A model generated the notes under the pieces. That model was given only the letters and a program-made list of their open reading frames with translations, searched no databases and was not told where the DNA came from. A stretch of DNA of 64,000 bases. Origin: Romanomermis culicivorax (taxonomy: Eukaryota; Nematoda; Enoplea; Mermithida; Mermithidae). Position numbers and translations under genes: made by a program. The stretch is from contig CAWUHX010000222.1 of assembly GCA_963922205.1 (NCBI GenBank), positions 124,001 through 188,000 on the forward strand. Direction: 5' to 3'. Below, piece by piece: positions 1-11,318 of the stretch; positions within the stretch are counted from its first letter, which is position 1, and each line of letters begins with the position of its first letter.

Positions 1-115
1 TCTCGAAAAAAGTTTAGGGGGGTGTTTGACGATATTTTTGTGACAGAGGGGGTGGCAGGGTCACAGGTATGGAGGTTTACCCCCTACCCCCCTATGTGCA
101 TGTATGGTGGAAATT
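1..115. repeat. Dispersed G-tract repeat, copy 1
   Basis: The stretch contains a TTTGACG-type segment, a GAGGGGGTGGCAGGGTC block and a CCCCCTA...CCTATGTGCAT block. The reverse complement of about 41925-42015 carries the same blocks in the same order, so the two are copies of one dispersed family. No coding potential is visible and the left edge is cut by the window. Confidence 0.5.
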
Positions 116-913
116 GACAGAGTAAAAAATAAGTGAGTGAAAGAATATCAAAAGATGAAACAAAAAAGCAGAAGGAGCAAAGAATAGAAAACAGCAAAAT
201 TGAAAAAAAGAAAAAAGGACAGGCAGATGGAAAAAAGGAGAACTGAAATAAGAGTATAACGTAATAAAGGAAACGATGGATAAGAAAAAATGGAAAAGAA
301 ATAAATGGAAAAAATGGGCAGTACTGACATTTGCTATATTTTACTTTTCATTTTGTGTTAAAAATGATGCCTTATGTACATGCAGCACATTCATCAGTCA
401 AGTTTGTGAATTAAAAATTCGTATGTCAATAACCCTCAGTAATAATATTATATTTTAAATGGCAAAAATTTCATGTCATAAGTTACAGTATCCATCAAAA
501 TGCACCTCAGCACACTAAATCATTGGCTACGATAATCAATTAAAATCTGCAGGAAAAAATTCGAGTAGACATAAATTTTAGGCAGGAAACAGGAGTTTAC
601 ATAGTACATTATGCCTTTTGTTAACATTTAAATAAATAGGTGAATGCATACACACAGAGCATAAAAATTCTATTGGTTCCAGTACAATTCTTTCTTCCAA
701 AATGTAAAACATTTCCACATGAAACTGATAATTTTCCATGTAAATTCATGTACTTTTCATGTAAAATCTCATGTAAAAACAATTTTTGACTTGCTGCAAT
801 TGTGCATTAAAAACTAAAATAAAATATGAAACCAGAAAACTGGATTTTTTTCATCATTTATCAACTTATAAGAAGCATTACTGACTCAACTTAAAATCAG
901 CTTTCTTCTACAG
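116..913. other. No gene seen; purine-rich then A/T-rich sequence
   Basis: About 120-340 is strongly purine-rich on this strand and gives only low-complexity frames. The rest is A/T-rich without recognisable repeats. It ends in TTTCTTCTACAG at 902-913, a good splice acceptor for the BEN-domain exon that follows. Confidence 0.4.
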
Positions 914-1741
914 GTAGCCCACCAGCATCAACTTTCAGTGACGACTCAAACCTGGCTTTATCAGTCTTTGGTGCATACAAAAGTCTGAATGAATACTCGA
1001 CTTCCATTCCCTCGAAATCAGTATTGGTATCAGAGGATTTATTGAACCAAGTAAATTCGAACCTGATTGAAACGAAAAATTCCATGAAAGAAATTTTGGA
1101 GTACACTAAAATTTGAGCAAAAAACAGGAAAGCTTTGCCCGAAAATCTTAAACTTCTGAACGAGTCTAGTAGAGAAATGATTCAAATTAATACCAAAATT
1201 TTGAATATTGTCATGGAGACGAGAAACACGCTCACAATGCCATGTACAATACCCAATAATCATTACAGTCTACCAGTAGCGGCCAACTCTCTAACTGACA
1301 CTCTGGCCGATTTTTACCATAATGAAGGTGACTATTATCCAATTCTTATGCCAATTACTGAAATGATACAGCAAGCTCAACCTCCGCCTGCTTCAGCCGT
1401 CTTTTGTTCACCATCGTTACAGGTACCCTCAAACAATGACGACCCAAAATTTCCTCTCTGAAAGTGAAATTGGACTTATTAGACAAACAGCATTCACAAG
1501 AATGCAAATTTGTACAAAAATGTTACAAAAGCTATATACACATCAGGAATTAATGAACAGTAATGTACGCAGTGTGCAAGGAAAAGAACCATTGTCACAG
1601 CGGCATATTCAGCATATCAAAGAAACTGTTATGACTTGTTTTCCACCCCAAACAAACGAAGAATATGTCAATGTTTGGAGAACATGCCACAAAGCAATTG
1701 ATGCTTTTCTACGAAAATTGTGGAATAAAAGTGCTCAGTAA
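914..1741 (+). pseudogene. BEN-domain protein, broken
   Basis: BEN domains bind DNA or mediate protein contacts in chromatin factors and some viral proteins. The last ~80 codons (about 1500-1738) show the expected pattern: a helix with MLQKLYTHQELMNSNV, then a GKEPL loop, then HIKETVMTCFP and a final helix containing VWRTCHKAIDAFLRKLW. An acceptor at 902-913 opens the frame, and a Ser/Asn-rich helical linker precedes the domain. Two lesions are visible: an in-frame TGA at 1114-1116, and a one-base frame change around 1430-1460 that separates the linker from the domain. No upstream exon was found. The second break could be an unrecognised intron, but the space is too small for one. The domain call is firm; the state of the gene is inferred. 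Confidence 0.72.
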
Positions 1742-1985
1742 ATTTTTTGTGCATAATGTACAGTAATCGTTTGTTTTTCATTCCATGTATTCTCTTCATG
1801 AGAGAAAAATTGTACCAAAATATAAATAGTAATTTGCGACCGAACAAATAGTAAGACTGAAGAACTTGTAGCAATTGGGTCCTGAATTCATGTTCACATT
1901 CAGTACACTATGAAATATTCATTTGCAATCTCCTTGATGAATTATTTCTCATTTAAATTTTGCAACACTTAGTGATGGTCACACT

Positions 1986-2183
1986 CAAGGCTGTGGCCAG
2001 AAATTTTTTTCAGGGGGGCACACATTTTTTTCACACAAATTACTGTAAAATTGGCGTTTCTGACTTGACTTTCTTATTTTTGACTTGAGTTGGAAAAAAA
2101 CCCAAAGGTTTTTTGTCTTTTTTTAACACTTCAAACATTTCCGGGGGCGTGCCCCCTCCCCCCCCCCCCTCCTTACAGGCCTG
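1986..2183. mobile_element. Small hAT-like MITE, 198 bp
   Basis: The element is bounded by an identical 8-bp direct repeat, GTCACACT, at 1978-1985 and 2184-2191. Its ends are imperfect inverted repeats: CAAGGCTGTGGCC on the left and CAGGCCTGTAAGG when the right end is read inward. Eight-base duplications and CA-starting ends are typical of the hAT superfamily. The centre has a G-run, a T-rich stretch and a C-run, and no coding capacity. The stretches on either side (1742-1977 and 2192-2405) show nothing recognisable. Confidence 0.7.
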
Positions 2184-2405
2184 GTCACACTTGTTCACTA
2201 CACTTTCATGATCATATAATTTCTGTTGCTAAATAGGCTACTTTTGCTACTTTTACAAAATTTGAAAACATTCATAAGGTATATTTTCCATGACTTTAGA
2301 AAGAACAAGGTCCTGAGTTTCACAACACATTACTTGTTTTACTGACCACTATGGTGTCTGCCTGGCTGGCTGATTGCTTGTTTTCTTTTCAATGGTGATA
2401 CCTAG

Positions 2406-5362
2406 TCAGGATTTCCTGCAGGCAGACTGTGGTCTTTGTGGCATTGGGAACCCAGTGTGCTGTTGTGTACTCTTCATCCTTTCCTCGGCTTGTGCTGTTC
2501 GAACAGGAGAATAAAATTTGGCTGCAGCATATTCATGGCTGGTGGTATCAAAAATTGATGGTGATATTGCTGCCCGCCCTGCTGTATCATGAATCATCTA
2601 ACTTGAAATTGCATAGATGGTGGAATACTTCCCAGTGCCATCATTGTACCTGAAAAAAGAGATTCAAGACATCAATACTCACCATTGGTAAGCCTGTGTA
2701 ATTTGGGGACAAATATGTCACTTGTTGTTGTTCTTGGGCGATTGCATTAGAGTTGCTCATCTTTGCACCTAATGGAACATTTTCCTCATTCCTAGCCCTA
2801 TCCAGTGAACACATTTGGCTGGCATAGGACACCCCTATGCGATCTTCGTGATGGTAATAAGCAGGCATTTGTATTTAGCCGTTGGACTTGTTAGCTTTAA
2901 TACCATGCCTTTCCTCTCTATCTTCTTTCTTTCCAAATTCCCTCAACCTTTCACAATCCTCCTTTCTTTTCCCTGATTCATGTTCTTCTTTTTTGTGTTG
3001 TTCTTCCTCTTCTTCATTTTCTTTCCTCCTTTTTTCTTTCGACACCCATTGTTCCTCTTCTTTTTCACCTCAGTTGCTACTTTCCTGTTCACCCTTCCAG
3101 TCCTTGCTTGGTGATTCAGAGTCTTTCTTGACATTATTTGTCCATTGCTTAGATACCTTTACAGTCAAAGTCCTTAGGTTGGGCTGAAGAACTTTGTATC
3201 CAATCTTTTTTGACTTTAAATCATTTTTGATTTCCAATATGTCTCTCGCCTTTTTTCGGTCATTAACTTCCCAGAACCATATTCTTGGGTCCGTGTTATC
3301 CACTTCTTTTTTCCAAACTTGGATGTTTGTATAAGTAGGTTCAGGATCTTTTTAATCTTCCAATATCGCTTTAGCTAATGGAGAGGCTAGCCCAGATGCT
3401 CTCACTTGGCAGTACTGATACATGATTGATATGGGAAATCAGCAAAATTTTGCCATATTCGGCTTAGTCAGGATGATTTCATAAAGAAATCCACATGCCC
3501 ACACTGCAGCTTCGCATGCCTTCCACAGAGGGCATGTCATAGTTCACTCCAATCATTTTCTGTCAAAAGTATTCCATAACTTCTCTAGGAGATTTGCCTG
3601 AATCACATGGAATTGTAGCCTGTAGTACCAAATTGTTTCGATTTCCACTCCAGCTCCATCATATATTTTATTTATAAGTTTCAAGATCATTGTCACTACT
3701 TCTTCATCCATAGTCAGAAGCACATGCATGAGATACTTCTGCACTCGGCTTGATGGGGAAACCCTTCCCTACTGGAAATCCACTGCATACTTTCGCTGAG
3801 CTAGGACTTTACTCAAAGCTTCACCATGTTGTCGGAAGCCTCTCCAATATTTTAAACCATCATGTGGATTCGTTGGTGGTTGACAAACTTTGCCACTTCT
3901 AACCCTTTCCAACTCTACTTCTTTCTCCTGTTTACTCAATCACTGTTGCTTTACTTCTCATTTCTCCTTCATCACCTGTGAAAATGTTTCCAGATTCGTA
4001 CTTTCTTCAACACCTTTCTCACTAGCCTTTGCACAAATGGCTGGAGCAGGTAAAGTGTTCATTTCTATATTATTGTCATCTTCACTTGCTGCCTCGAATA
4101 CAACATCTATGTCTAGTTCCTCATTTGTAGGTTCTTCTTCCTCATTTGTACCTTGAATTTTCCTTTCCAGTTCTATGGCCTCCTTTCCAAAATGATCTCT
4201 TTCCAGCCTTCCTCCCAATGTTTTGATCCTTTCCTTCATCATTTTGATGGTATTCATTAACACATCTTATTTGGTCTGCCTTTTCACAATGGGCTTGGTT
4301 ATTTCCATGAGTCTTTCTCCCTGCATAGCACCTTCACTTCCAATAGTGGGCCTATGGGTGATAGGGATATCAGTGATAATTACTTCCAGGATAAATGGCC
4401 TTTCACTATTACTTGTTGTAGCAAATGTCTGACCCAAAGAAGCTAGTTCAGTAATACCTTGGCAAACTGGAACCACAACTTCAACCGAGGAAATCAGATC
4501 AGTCTCATCTCATTTAGAAATGGACTTAAACATTCTTGATGTTGATACTTGATGAATATCCCTGGCTTCGAATATGCAAGATGATGTGCTCCAATATATC
4601 ATGTTTTGGCAAGGGACATGGATGTTCAGGAAATATAAAATATTGAAAAAATGACAATTCATTGTATACACATCATTGTGGCTAAAAGTTATTTGTTGGT
4701 CGTCTACCACCACTACCAGTGTTTTAGGTACCCACTTAATTTGTAACCTGAAGAGTAAGTTTTGTATTGATTTCTGCCTGCACGAAGAAGAATGCCTTTC
4801 CATCAAATCAGCCACTTCTGGGGTCAATGCGTTTTTGTGCATATCCTGGCTCATCATTTTTGCTAATTTAAATTTTCCATAGCTCTGCCCATTTTTCTGA
4901 TGTAAAATTCAGTACCCAGCCCCTCCATTCCTGCCCTGAATGTGGCCACAGGAAGTAGACTATGGGATTTATCTTTTTCAGATCTAGTTTTTGTAGTACT
5001 GGCACAATTTGATAGCTGACTTTACTCTTATAGTGTTCCCACAGGGCCATGTTCTGTTTACATATATTATATGACATTTACACTAATCCTTGCAGTAAGC
5101 TCCCATCTTTAATGTCTTTTGTTATTATGGGTGTGCCAAATGATTATGCCACCAAAAAATCATGCAAGTCAAGATTGTGCTCAGGTTCTTCATCTTCACC
5201 TTGGATCTTTTTTTTGAGAGTTTTCACCTTTCTTTCGATCCAAGGGTACCACACTCTTGGTACTGATTCCACTTCAGCATCACAATTTGAAATATTCATT
5301 GGGCCGAAAAAAATCATCTGCACTTTGCTCCTCCACCATTTTATATGTTGCTGTTGTTTCAC
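2406..5362 (-). pseudogene. Unrecognised decayed coding region
   Basis: I do not recognise the protein. From 4857 down to about 2641 one frame stays readable for over 2 kb, broken only by scattered stops, for example a TGA after position 4510 and a TAA after 4267. A second frame covers 5362-4868 and joins it by a one-base shift near 4860. The product would be charged, with Glu/Lys-rich segments around 3000-3130 and 3960-4250 and a hydrophobic, aromatic part near 4560-4760. Near 2650-2690 there is a GTGAGT donor and a TTTTTTCAG acceptor only ~33 bases apart, but the phases do not join. It may be a gag-like or structural gene of a mobile element, since the neighbouring gene on the same strand is a Polinton-type polymerase. 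That link is only positional. Confidence 0.4.
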
Positions 5363-6813
5363 CTCGCATCATAAAGTACAATGCCGAGGTATTATTGGAT
5401 GTTTCTGTACTACCATAGACCCTCTTGTCGAAATGGGACTTGGTTTAAGAAATAAGGGGGAAGAAAGACCTAATCAGCTACTCTCTAAATCACTTAATCA
5501 GACCAAAACATTAGGCAGAAAAAGTGTGCAACAGTTCAGTCAATCCCAATATCAACAAAATGATCAGCTACTTTCAATCCATAGAACTGCAGATGAGCTG
5601 ATAAATCTCTGAGCTCAGATAACTGTCAATCAACCTGCAAAACCAAGAAGGCAGGCTGAGAATTGAATTGTAAACGCGGACTTGCATGCAGGGTGGTACT
5701 CCAGAAATCTAGGTCCTAACCTGCATTCACGCCTCTATGAGAATAATCGATAATGTGCAGGCGAAGGATGTTGGGTTTGGGTGAGAAAACACAAAATATG
5801 CAATCAACAAAAATATAACATTGGAAATCAGGTCGCTGACTTTTCTTTCTTTTACGAAAGCAAACAAAAACTGTGACCAAATACATAGATGAATTGGCCT
5901 TTTATGCGTGTCATCTATGCAAATCAGCCTTGACACAAATAGTGTTGACTTTGACTAATTTGTACAATCATGAGGTCCATCCCTGACATTTCTCGAGCCT
6001 CAAAACTGACCAAGGGGAGGCTAAAAAGATCCATATTATGCCTCAATGAATTTCGGGACTTTTTCAGGACACCCAATGAAGTTTTCTGAATCTTTTTGGT
6101 CATTCTAGTCCCCTTGCAGAAAGCTTTCTGAATGACTACCCTCTTATGTCAAGTCTTTCTGGTAGTATAGAAGGCCAGATTGCAAAATGCTCCCTGGCCA
6201 ATGTTAAACATAGGCATTGGACTTGCAAAAAAATTCACAGTCTCCCCGACACAAAAAACATAGCTGACCTTCTTCCGACCACTATGATGTCATTTTTCCA
6301 GTCAGAAAGAAGCACGACGTCACACCTGGGGTAGGGAGGAAAAAAGTTGCCAGAACTTGGTCCACCCAGATATCCGTCAAAACTTGTGATAATGAGACAT
6401 ATATTGTACTTTTGGTAATCAGCTCAATGAGATCTATCAATTGGTACCCAACATGACCCATTTAAGACCAAAGCCCAAATTTAGTGCATGTGTCTGAAAA
6501 TCCCAATTGGAGTCTCCCTTCCATGACTCCACTGTTTGTGCTCTTAGTTATTATGCACCCCTACCACCACTGCCATGCCCACTGGGGGGAGAGACGTTTG
6601 CCTAGCTGATAAAGTTTAAGCTGGTGCTTCAAGCTTCACATAGCTAGCCTAAATAGAATAAACCAAAAACTAGGAAAGTCATGTGATATATCAACAGAAA
6701 TTGTGCTTTCATTTGCACTGATCACAGGATCAGTCCCAGTTTCTTTTCCTCGTGTGGACTTCAGAACATTTGACTTCAGAACTTCAGAACATCTGTTATA
6801 CATTTCAGCTTTT
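5363..6813. other. No gene seen
   Basis: Only short frames in both strands. A plus-strand frame through 5400-5612 has no recognisable motif. No tandem repeat or inverted repeat stood out. Confidence 0.4.
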
Positions 6814-9480
6814 TTATGATGGGCTCAGACTCAGTTCAGCAGCCCTTTCATAATCAGTGTATATAACATCAACATGGCTTTCCTTATTGGTCAGGGTTTT
6901 TCCATAACCAGTGTTGCATAGCAGCTTGAATGGATCTGCTATCATGAACAATTCTGGATTAGTATCTCCTTCTTGTCTATGCTTTGTAACCTTGTCTCTG
7001 ATTGCTTCAAAGGGTGTGGTTTTGTCAAATGGAACAACCTCATGAATTTTTTCCACGATAAGACCATCTTTTACAAGAAACTGAATCATTGGTGTCGAGA
7101 CCATAAGCTCTCCCCCAAAAAAGCTGCTGATTAAGTTCTTTCTAGATTGTTCCAATTGATTGGTCTTTTCTGCACATTGTTTCATGAGATCACCAGCATC
7201 ATTTCTACCCACTTTAGCATCTACTTTTGCAAAGCCAAATACAGACCCATTCAAAATCACTCTCTCCATGCAATTATTATCTACATATTTTTGGAAGTGG
7301 TACCTTCAGAAGAAATGAGAGCAGCTTTTGCTTCTTGTCTGTATATATTTCTGATGTTAGCTTTCTATTGGCACTTCCAAATAGTTATCAAATTATAGCC
7401 TAATGATCTTATATAGGCCTCTTTTTCCAGTCATTTAGCATGCTTTTCAACACTATCTTTTTTTGTGTTTGCTTTATTAAGTGTACAGTTGTGACAATGC
7501 CAGTGACACCCATAAAACTTGTATACCGTATTCATTTCCTGGCAGTAACCATCCACAGGCAAGGGCTTGGGGCCTATGCATTTCTCTTAGCCATTCCCTA
7601 GATGCTGAATGAAATAGGCATTTTCCCAGCTTTCTTTTTCAAGCCATTCTTATTTAGTGCTATTCATTTTATAGAACTCATTTTCTTGCAGAACCCAGTG
7701 ATCAAAAAAGCCTATTGATATTGGCATTGCCTGAGTTCATAGGCACACTGCATTAAAATCCAAGCCAATGATGGTTTTCACAGGTTTTTTGAGGTTATTC
7801 CTAACAAAAGTCTTCTTATTAGACATAGCCAAACGGGTCATTACCATCACCAGGCCACCCCTCATACTTGAATTGAGAGAGTAATGCAGATTTTTTGATT
7901 TTTCTGAAAAAAGAGAAAACTAAGTGTCTGGGATACTTTTGAACAAGTATCTTTCAGTTACTTCAGTCAAAGACATTGCTTCTCTAAAGATGTCGATATG
8001 GAATTGATCCCAATAAAGCTTTGCAATTACAGTGGCTGCTTCCAGGAATGGAATGATATCTCTAAGGTTATAAAATATTAGAAAATCCATCAATGTTTGC
8101 ATTTGATTTTCTGTCTAGTACCTTTGACAGATCTCATAGTCTTCTTTAGTAATGTGTTCTTTCGTAAGGTTACTATAAAAATCTTCAGGTGGTGGCAGTG
8201 AAGTTTCACTCAATTTTTCAAAAGAATCCACATACTCAAATAGGAACTTGGCCTTAGCTGTTCTCAAAAATGTGGCAAGGCTGAAGCCTGGGGCTAAAAA
8301 TAAGGATATACCCAGAAATTTAAGATTTTCAGTAGAGAGACAAAATGCCCCATTTCTTAAAACTGCTTTTGACCATGGACTTTATTTTTCCTCACTTTTT
8401 GAACAAGGTTTGGAAAAATATTTCTCTTGATAAGATTGATATCATACTTTCCTATCTTAAAACCCAAGCAAGTTAGCTGAGTGAAATATCTCTCAAGGCG
8501 ATTTTTGACGGCAATGATCGAGTTAAAATACCCCTTTTCATGTCTGGAATATTTCTTCTATCATATAGTTCTTGTACATATGCTCTGCAACTTGATATCC
8601 TAGAATCTAAATGTTCCAACACTGACTTATATTGGTTAGACAAAATTTGATTTTGCCTAAAGCTAATCAGTTCAAGATGCTTCAGCATATGAAGCAAATT
8701 GGGGTGAACCCAGGAATATTTGTTATAATAGCACATGAATCTGGTTGGTGTTCAGCTATAAACGTTAATTTTTCCAAATTCTTATGAGTTTTTTGGCAAG
8801 GATGACTTCAATGTCATACACAGCATAGAATGGACAAAAATGTTGAGTTTCATTCACAAAAATCTCCAACTCATTTAATTGGTCAAATATTGACTTTAAC
8901 CATATATACACCACCTGGGAATTTATGTGCAGTTTTCCCTCATGACAGTGATTTATGGCATGGTCATTGGGTTTTTCCTTTTGTTTAATAGTCTGTTACA
9001 AGAAAGACACAAATATCTCTTTGCATATTGATCTAAATTTACAATATAGCTGTAATGAACTTCTTCATTTTCAACAAAAGAAACATCCAAATTGAGGAGC
9101 TTGTTATATTTTTGTTCTACATTTTTCCAGCACACTGCAATTAAATGGAAAACCTGTGCATCTATATGAAATAATTCTTCAATCATTTCTAGATTAGTGT
9201 ACTGAACTCCAGGTAAAGATTCTATAATTTTGGGATATTTTTCCTCTTGACAATATTTGATAAAAAGTTTGAAAACACTATTCTTATTTTCAAAATTATT
9301 TTCAAAAGGCACTGAGCTATGCAGTGAAACAAGCAAAGATTATCAGTAAATTTATTTCTTTGACTGTCATAGGTCATACATAGGAGGTTATTCTGTTGAT
9401 GAGAAACTATTCCTGGCAAACAAAAATCTTTAAACCATAGCACGAAATTTCTTTGAGGTATAACATAAAATTCAATATCA
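6814..9480 (-). pseudogene. Family B DNA polymerase of Polinton/Maverick type, decayed
   Basis: Protein-primed family B polymerases replicate Polintons. The C-terminal piece (7269-6814) is the clearest. It contains the fingers/palm sequence leading to FKLLCNTGYGKTLTN, which matches motif B (KxxxNSxYG). Before it lies a stretch with PMIQFLVKDGLIVEKIHEVVPF, as expected between motif A and motif B. A piece at 8102-7920 has LIFYNLRDIIPFLEA, typical of this group between exonuclease and polymerase regions. N-terminal pieces at about 9480-8953 carry a YIVNLDQYAKRYLCLSCNRL segment. The frame changes several times and stops are frequent. The YxDTD motif C is missing because coding ends at 6814. No capsid, integrase or ATPase gene is recognisable nearby. 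Confidence 0.72.
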
Positions 9481-10620
9481 TGCAGAGCAGCGCTAGCACA
9501 TTATGTTTGTGAAAAAAGTGAGTTCATTTTCTTTAAACTCAAAAATCTCAAGAACAGTAGGGAGTTGAGAATTAAGAAAAAACCATTAGAAAGATAATTG
9601 AATATACTTCAGTAATGTGGTTTGAACTATCAAAACTTATGTTTATGTCTCAAGTTATTCACTTTACACTACAGAAAAAAATCAAAAAGTGTGATCTCAT
9701 TTTACACAACATCTAGGTGCTTCTGGGAGATGGCTTAGGGGTCATTCGATAGCTCTTCAAAAGTATTTCATTTACTTCTCTTTTAACATTATAAACTGAT
9801 ATTTGCATTGAAGGGGGTCTCTCAAAATTTTGAGTGATTTCAAAAATATACTTTTTTACCTGTAGCTCCATAAATATTGGTCTGAAAAGAGTCTAACCTA
9901 GCTTAAAATGTAGGTCTCGATGAAATCTTTAATCTGGCAGGCACATGTTGAGAGCAAACAGTAAACTATGTTATCTTCATAAAGTAATATGTCAGAAAAT
10001 TCGTGATTTTTACAGTAAGCTGTATGTCTGACGTTATATCTCAATTAATTTTGGACATTTTTCATCCAATAAAACACCATATGAAAGAAAAATGAAAGTC
10101 TATCATTCACACGAATTTTCATGACTTTAGCTTTAGTCATTCCTGAGAGACTTTATTCGAAAGACTACAAAAATCATTATTTTTCAGCATCAGAATTTCG
10201 AAAAAAGTTGAATAGATAAAGAATGATTGGTTAAACAGAATAGTAATTATGCTCATTAGATTCCTTGTAAAAGGTTGCATCAGAATCTGATGTTCAATTA
10301 TTATTTTGTTGAGATTTACGTTATGGCCAACATGTTTATGGAGAAATTTAGACCATAATTTGTTTTTAAAAAATTTTTTCTGTGGGATATGTTTCATAAC
10401 TTTGTCAATATTAAAGATGAAAGTCTAAAGCTTTTTTCATTGAATTCAGCGTTCAATTTTCTATCTGCTGATAGGAAACAAGATCATTAATATTCCTTTG
10501 GAAGTGTTATATATGTAATTCCTTTTCTTATTTATTTGAGACTCTTGGCTGATGATCCATCATGAATGTTGAGATTTGATTTTGAAGTGAAGAATGATTT
10601 GGCAGGAGTTTGTTCCAAAA
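9478..10620. repeat. Dispersed repeat R1, copy A
   Basis: About 9478-10210 aligns by eye with 38065-38720: shared landmarks are TTGTG...GAGTTC, GGGAGTTGAGAATTAA, CTGGCAGGCACATGTTGAGAG and AAAACACCATATGAAAGAAA. The 3' part (about 10438-10500) matches 43919-43980 through GAATTCAGCGTTCAATTTT and CTGCTGATAGGAAA. Copies differ by many substitutions and small indels, so the family is old. No long frame runs through it. Confidence 0.7.
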
Positions 10621-11318
10621 AGTTCAGACCTTAATACTAAGACTTACTTAGCACTGGGCTGGGACACATACTCTCTTTTGATGACAAATACTCAAAATTA
10701 TTTTACCAATAAAATATTCTAAATTGAGAAATCGGTGATTTCTCAATTTACAATAATTCAACAATGACGAATAAAATGGGTGGGAAGGAGTTTATTGGCC
10801 CGGAAAAACACAGTTGATAATAAAATTATGAAACAAAATTCTGAATGGCTGACCCAAATTCAGGCACATGATGCAATGAATACAGTAATTGTGTTGCCCA
10901 GTTTGAATTTGGATGAGATGCTTGAGACATGCTCATCTTTGGTTGTAAGGTGCAGAAAGTTGTAAAGTGACATTAAACAGTTGTGGGAGACTGGAAATGA
11001 CAATACAACACCCCTCCCCCCTTGCAGCAGATCGCCTTAGGCAATCAAGAATACAAGGTGCAGCTGAGTAGTTGCAGAGGGAGAATTTCTGAAACCTCAT
11101 TTGTGAAAGAATGAGGGCAAGTTCGAACAATATCCAAAATGGGGAGCAAGGTGAGCTTAAGATCCTTACGTAACTAGATGAGACAGGGCAATGGCAAACG
11201 GGTTGTGTGAATTCTGTCATCACAAATTAAAATCCACACAAAAGAAAATTTTTCGCAAGTTTGGTCCAAAACTGTACAAAGCTCTTAAAATTTGAAGTAC
11301 AAAATGAAAGCAATGAGA
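10621..11318. other. No recognisable gene
   Basis: A plus-strand frame at 10780-10965 could encode about 60 residues ending in a helix-like LDEMLETCSSLVV segment, but there is no family match I can name. An ACCCCTCCCCCC tract lies near 11010. It follows the end of the exonuclease-type gene read from the other strand. Confidence 0.3.
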
